Source: Flavobacteriales bacterium (lineage in GTDB: Bacteria > Bacteroidota > Bacteroidia > Flavobacteriales_F > PHOS-HE28). Taken from it: DNA of 7,789 nt. Below, piece after piece: positions 4,877 to 7,789 of this stretch (position 1 is the stretch's first letter; every line of letters begins with the position of its first letter). The translations under genes and the position numbers were made by a program. The stretch covers positions 1 through 7,789 of the forward strand of contig JALOLX010000055.1 of the NCBI GenBank assembly GCA_025455765.1, in the 5' to 3' direction. A model generated the notes under the pieces. It was not told the origin of the DNA, did no database searches, and was given only the letters and a program-made list of their open reading frames with translations.

Positions 4877-6880
4877 CTAGCGAAGCTGCTGTTCGAAGCG
4901 GGCCACATCGTCCGGCGTGCCCAGCAGGTAGAGCATATCGTCCGTAAGGATGCGTTCGGTGGCGGGCGGCGGCGCAATGAAGCGCCCACCCCTGCGGATG
5001 GCGAGCAATTGGATGCCGCAGCGCTCGCGCAATTGCAGCGCGGCCAGGGTGTGCCCCACCACCTTGTTGTGCCCCAAGGTCACCGTGATGGTCACCAGGT
5101 CCATGCCCGCAGAGGCGCTCACCGCGCTTGTCGGGCTCTTCAGTCGGTTGGTGCCCTGTCCCCGCAGCAAGCCATAGTGGTCGCGGCGTACCCCACCGAT
5201 GAGCTCCTGGATGCGGTCTTCAGGCACCAGGTAGCGCCGCAGCACGCGGTGAAAGATCTGGATGCTGGTCTCGAACTCCTCGGGGATCACATCGTTCGCG
5301 CCAACGTCGAGCAAGGCACGCATCTCGCGCACATAGCGTGTGCGAACGATGACATAGGCGGCACTGCTCATACTGCGCACGGCCACCACGATGTTGCGCG
5401 TAACGGCCGCATCGCTGATGGCCACCACCACCACGCGCGCACGCTCCACATGGGCACGCTCCAGCAGATGCACCTGCGCACCATCGCCCACCAGCACCAC
5501 GAGCCCCAGCTTGCGTGCCTTCTCCGCCAGGTCCGGGTCCGATTCCACCACCACGCAGTTCACCCCGCTGTTGATGGCGGAGCTGGCCACGTTCTGCCCG
5601 TTGAGGCCGAACCCGATGATCACCAGGTGGTCGCGCAGGATCCGGGCCTGGCTGCGGTCCTGCTCCTGGCGCACGCGCACCAACCGGTCCAAGCGCTTGG
5701 CCGCACGCGCGGGAACGAAGGAGAGGAAGGTGCGCCGCACGATGCGCTCTGCATATTCCAGCATGAACGGCGTGGCGCCCATGCTGAGGATGGCCACCGA
5801 AAGGAACAGCTGATAGTGCGCCTCGCTCAACAGCCCATCATCCAAGCCGGGCATGGCCAGGATGAAGCCGAACTCGCCCAACTGGAACAGCGCGAGACCC
5901 GTCATCATGGCCGTGCGCAAGGGATATCGCAGCACCCATACCGATAGCATGGTGGCCAATACTTTCAGTACGGTCATGCCGATGAAGAGCCCGAGGATGA
6001 GGAACGGTGAGGCCAGGAAGCTGCCCAGGTCCACGAGCATGCCGATGCTCACGAAGAAGAAGCTCATGAACAGCTCGTGGAAGGGGAGGATGATACCCGT
6101 TGCATGGTAGGCATGGTCCGTTTCGCTGATGATGAGCCCGGCGAAGAAGGCGCCCAACGCGAGCGATAAGCCCAAGGCCTGGGTGGCATAGGCGGCCGCA
6201 AAGCAGATCACCACGATGGTGATGATGAAGAGCTCGTTGCCCTTGCCCTTCACGGCCTGCTTGAGGATGCGCGGCACCACGTACCGCCCGCTCACGAATA
6301 CGGCCACCAGGAGCAGTACCATCTTGCCCAGCAGCAGGAACAGATCGCCACTGAGGTCGCTGCTCTTACCCGCCAGCATCGGCGTCACCAGCATCATCGG
6401 CACCACGATGATGTCCTGGAAGATCAGGATGGCCGTGGAGGCGCGGCCGTGCGCGGCATCCATCTTGCCCTGCTCCTGCAGCACCCGCAGCACGATCGCG
6501 GTGCTGGACAGGGTGACAAGGAAGCCGATGAAGATGGCGCTCTCGGTGCGCATGCCGAAGAGGCCCAGTACGAAGGTGACCGCCGCCGTGGTGAGGCCCG
6601 CTTGCAACAGACCGCCGATGAACACCGTGCGGCCGAGGGAAGCGAGCTTCTTCAAGCTGAACTCCATGCCAATGACGAACAGCAGCAGGATGACCCCGAT
6701 CTCGGCCATGGCCTCCACGCTCTCCACCTCGTGCACCCAGCCCAGCCCGTGCGGACCGGCAACGATACCGGTAACGATGAAACCCAGGATACCCGGCAGG
6801 CGGAAGCGGCGGAACAGCAGCAGGATACCGGCCGCCAGGCCCAGGATCACCACAAGTTCGCCGAAGAGGGGTGCGTGCAT
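4877..6880 (-). CDS. KefB/KefC-type monovalent cation:proton antiporter (CPA2) with RCK domain
   Basis: 667 residues, an inner-membrane antiporter exchanging K+ or Na+ for protons. Residues of about 5-380 are the Na_H_Exchanger domain, about 12 hydrophobic helices. Signature stretches are visible: LPGILGFIVTGIVAGPHGLG (28-47), LLLFVIGMEFSL (65-76), the ion-site FQD (Q155, D156) within LIFQDIIVVPMM, and FQLGEFGFIL (332-341). A charged linker leads to a cytosolic RCK_N/TrkA-N Rossmann domain at about 417-540, with GFGLNG (423-428) for dinucleotide binding, E446 ending the second strand, and the family's IPEEFETS motif (532-539). A TrkA-C/RCK_C domain follows at about 590-665. The length and architecture match KefB-like proteins whose RCK domain gates transport, but ion and ligand are not determined here. 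ATG 6880 lies 3 bases after the DUF486 stop, so translation is probably coupled. The receiver and kinase genes follow on the same strand. Confidence 0.94.
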   Translation of the reverse strand: MHAPLFGELVVILGLAAGILLLFRRFRLPGILGFIVTGIVAGPHGLGWVHEVESVEAMAEIGVILLLFVIGMEFSLKKLASLGRTVFIGGLLQAGLTTAAVTFVLGLFGMRTESAIFIGFLVTLSSTAIVLRVLQEQGKMDAAHGRASTAILIFQDIIVVPMMLVTPMLAGKSSDLSGDLFLLLGKMVLLLVAVFVSGRYVVPRILKQAVKGKGNELFIITIVVICFAAAYATQALGLSLALGAFFAGLIISETDHAYHATGIILPFHELFMSFFFVSIGMLVDLGSFLASPFLILGLFIGMTVLKVLATMLSVWVLRYPLRTAMMTGLALFQLGEFGFILAMPGLDDGLLSEAHYQLFLSVAILSMGATPFMLEYAERIVRRTFLSFVPARAAKRLDRLVRVRQEQDRSQARILRDHLVIIGFGLNGQNVASSAINSGVNCVVVESDPDLAEKARKLGLVVLVGDGAQVHLLERAHVERARVVVVAISDAAVTRNIVVAVRSMSSAAYVIVRTRYVREMRALLDVGANDVIPEEFETSIQIFHRVLRRYLVPEDRIQELIGGVRRDHYGLLRGQGTNRLKSPTSAVSASAGMDLVTITVTLGHNKVVGHTLAALQLRERCGIQLLAIRRGGRFIAPPPATERILTDDMLYLLGTPDDVARFEQQLR

Positions 6881-6883
6881 GGC

Positions 6884-7252
6884 TTACTTCTTGAACACCA
6901 ACCAGACCGCCGCTACCAACAGGACGCCCGCCAACGCGTGGTTCCAGCGCAGCACTTCGTGCTTGAAGGCAACAAGCGTGAACAAGGTAAAGACCGCCAG
7001 GGTGATCACCTCCTGAAGCACCTTCAACTGCACCAAGGTGAAGGGACCGCCGTGGTCCACATGCCCCATGCGGTTGGCCGGCACCTGCAGCACATACTCA
7101 AAGAAGGCCATGCCCCAGCTCAGCAGAATGATGCTGAAAAGCCCCAGGCTGCGCGACCATTCGAAGTCCTTGAACCGCAGGTGGCCATACCACGCCAGGG
7201 TCATGAACACGTTGGAAAGCAGGAGCAGACCGATGGTGCCGAGGCCTTTCAT
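6884..7252 (-). CDS. DUF486 (DMT-like) small membrane protein
   Basis: 122 residues with four hydrophobic segments at about 5-20, 33-50, 78-95 and 100-120. It carries the hallmark DUF486 stretches SNVFMTLAWYGHLRFK, LLSWGMAFFEYVLQVPANRMG and LVQLKVLQEVITLAVF, ending in a WLVFKK tail. DUF486 proteins are related to the drug/metabolite transporter group by fold; their substrate is not established. The frame stays open upstream to ATG 7363, but family similarity and the first helix begin at MKGLG, so ATG 7252 is used; ATG 7267 is a less likely alternative. It is the first gene of a pair with the KefB-type antiporter, which starts 3 bases after its stop, suggesting a link to cation or pH homeostasis, though this is inferred from position only. 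Confidence 0.88.
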   Translation of the reverse strand: MKGLGTIGLLLLSNVFMTLAWYGHLRFKDFEWSRSLGLFSIILLSWGMAFFEYVLQVPANRMGHVDHGGPFTLVQLKVLQEVITLAVFTLFTLVAFKHEVLRWNHALAGVLLVAAVWLVFKK

Positions 7253-7272
7253 GGCGGGTGGATGCATGGGGC

Positions 7273-7280
7273 CAAAGGTC
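7273..7280 (-). promoter_or_regulatory. Weak candidate -7 element, DUF486-antiporter transcript
   Basis: The minus strand reads GACCTTTG, one base off the TAnnTTTG consensus. It ends 20 bases before ATG 7252, a spacing like that at the NYN gene. It would give a leader of about 15 bases and supports the shorter start of the DUF486 gene, since the upstream ATGs would fall at or before the transcription start. No clear -33 element is seen. Confidence 0.3.
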
Positions 7281-7368
7281 GCAACCGGGCAAGGCCGAGC
7301 TGTACCCAACAAGCGCCGTTCATCGACGGGATGATGTTGGTGCTGCCGGGAACTGGTAGCCATCGCTT

Positions 7369-7388
7369 CTGGGCAGGCCGAGGCCCAG
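7369..7388 (-). terminator. Possible terminator hairpin after paaY
   Basis: A perfect 6-base-pair stem, 7369-7374 (CTGGGC) with 7383-7388 (GCCCAG), with an 8-base loop and two possible flanking wobble pairs. On the minus strand it lies 17 bases after the paaY stop. It lacks a T tract, so it may be only an RNA-stabilising structure. It sits in the 153-base gap between paaY and the DUF486 gene, which otherwise holds only the weak -7 motif. Confidence 0.3.
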
Positions 7389-7405
7389 GGGGAGCGTCGG
7401 AAGCC

Positions 7406-7789
7406 TCAGTCTTTCGACTGCTTCCAGGTGCTGTAACGGCTGGTGATGGGCGGACGGTCGGCAGGTACTTCGCGCAGGGGCTCGCAGGGGGTGAGCGTGG
7501 CGTGCAGCTCCGCAGGCAAGCCTTGGTAGAGGCGGGTGCCTTCGCTCTTCCAAGCGATCATCGCATCGCTCACCTCCTTGATGGCCTTTGCGGGGTTGCC
7601 AACGATGAGCTGCCGGCGTGGCCACACCGTGTCCGCAGCCAGGAAAGCCAGCGCCCCCACGATGCACTCCTCGCCCAGCACCACATTGTCCATCAGCACC
7701 GCGTTCATGCCCACCAAGCAGTTGCGGCCCACCTGCGCCCCATGGATGATGGCCCCGTGCCCGATGTGCGCACCTTCCTCCAACCGCAC
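7406..7789 (-). CDS. paaY: PaaY-type hexapeptide-repeat thioesterase, C-terminal part
   Basis: 127 residues are visible; the start lies beyond the right edge. From comparison with E. coli PaaY (about 196 residues) roughly 70 N-terminal residues are missing. The visible part begins in the left-handed beta-helix of the gamma-carbonic-anhydrase-like group. HIGHGAIIHG (8-17) carries H11 and H16, two of the expected metal ligands; the third would be in the missing part. It continues with VGMNAVLMDNVVLGEE, IVGALAF and LIVGNPAKAIKE, each close to PaaY. The tail MIAWKSEGTRLYQGLP followed by TLTPCEPLREVPADRP is characteristic of PaaY and separates it from ordinary gamma-carbonic anhydrases; the related CaiE is the alternative. 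PaaY is a thioesterase that removes toxic ring-derived CoA esters arising in aerobic phenylacetate degradation. Other paa genes, if present, must lie outside the window to the right. Confidence 0.85.
   Translation of the reverse strand: MRLEEGAHIGHGAIIHGAQVGRNCLVGMNAVLMDNVVLGEECIVGALAFLAADTVWPRRQLIVGNPAKAIKEVSDAMIAWKSEGTRLYQGLPAELHATLTPCEPLREVPADRPPITSRYSTWKQSKD

Noticed and set aside
4850..5947. 365-codon open frame on the plus strand opposite the antiporter RCK region
   Set aside because: It is His/Ala-rich without any motif, and the opposite strand holds a full RCK_N and TrkA-C domain. Long antisense frames are expected at this GC content.
6216..7016. 266-codon plus-strand open frame opposite the antiporter N-terminus and DUF486
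   Set aside because: It is rich in Ser, Arg, Thr and Met with no hydrophobic pattern or motif. It spans two real minus-strand genes.
7253..7363. N-terminal extension of the DUF486 protein to ATG 7363
   Set aside because: The extra 37 residues are Pro/His/Arg-rich, precede the family's usual start and first membrane helix, and lie mostly upstream of the candidate -7 motif.

Overview
The window reads as chromosomal DNA of a GC-rich (about 60% by eye) member of the Bacteroidota. Three things point there. Several genes are preceded by the Bacteroidota -7 promoter motif TAnnTTTG or a close variant. I see no convincing Shine-Dalgarno sequence before any start. The gene content (a DUF4468 secreted protein, a lipoprotein prolyl oligopeptidase, single-domain receivers, a HisKA_2 kinase) is typical of that phylum. 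I cannot name the genus. No rRNA, tRNA, CRISPR array, insertion sequence or phage gene is visible, and no gap between genes exceeds about 160 bases.

Layout from left to right: (1) Bases 1-2291, all on the minus strand and so transcribed right to left: a DUF4468-type secreted protein, a membrane-bound HisKA_2 histidine kinase, then the N-terminus of a lipoprotein prolyl oligopeptidase cut by the window edge. A terminator-like hairpin and a -7 promoter motif separate the kinase from the peptidase. (2) Bases 2361-3287, the only plus-strand gene: a NYN-domain putative ribonuclease fused to a C-terminal cold-shock-like RNA-binding domain. It is divergent from the DUF4468 gene and convergent, with 9 bases between stops, with the next block. 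(3) Bases 3297-4820, minus strand: two single-domain response regulators followed by a small soluble histidine kinase with an unusual G2 box, tightly packed and probably one operon. (4) Bases 4877-7252, minus strand: a DUF486 membrane protein and a KefB/KefC-type cation:proton antiporter with its NAD-binding RCK domain, 3 bases apart. (5) Bases 7406-7789, minus strand: the C-terminal two thirds of PaaY, the hexapeptide-repeat thioesterase of phenylacetate catabolism.

Most of the window is ordinary signalling and ion-transport content. The most unusual item is the NYN plus cold-shock fusion, which looks like a self-contained RNA-targeting enzyme. Second is the phosphorelay-like cassette of two output-less receivers and a sensor-less kinase directly downstream of the antiporter. 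No unmistakable new multi-gene system is visible.
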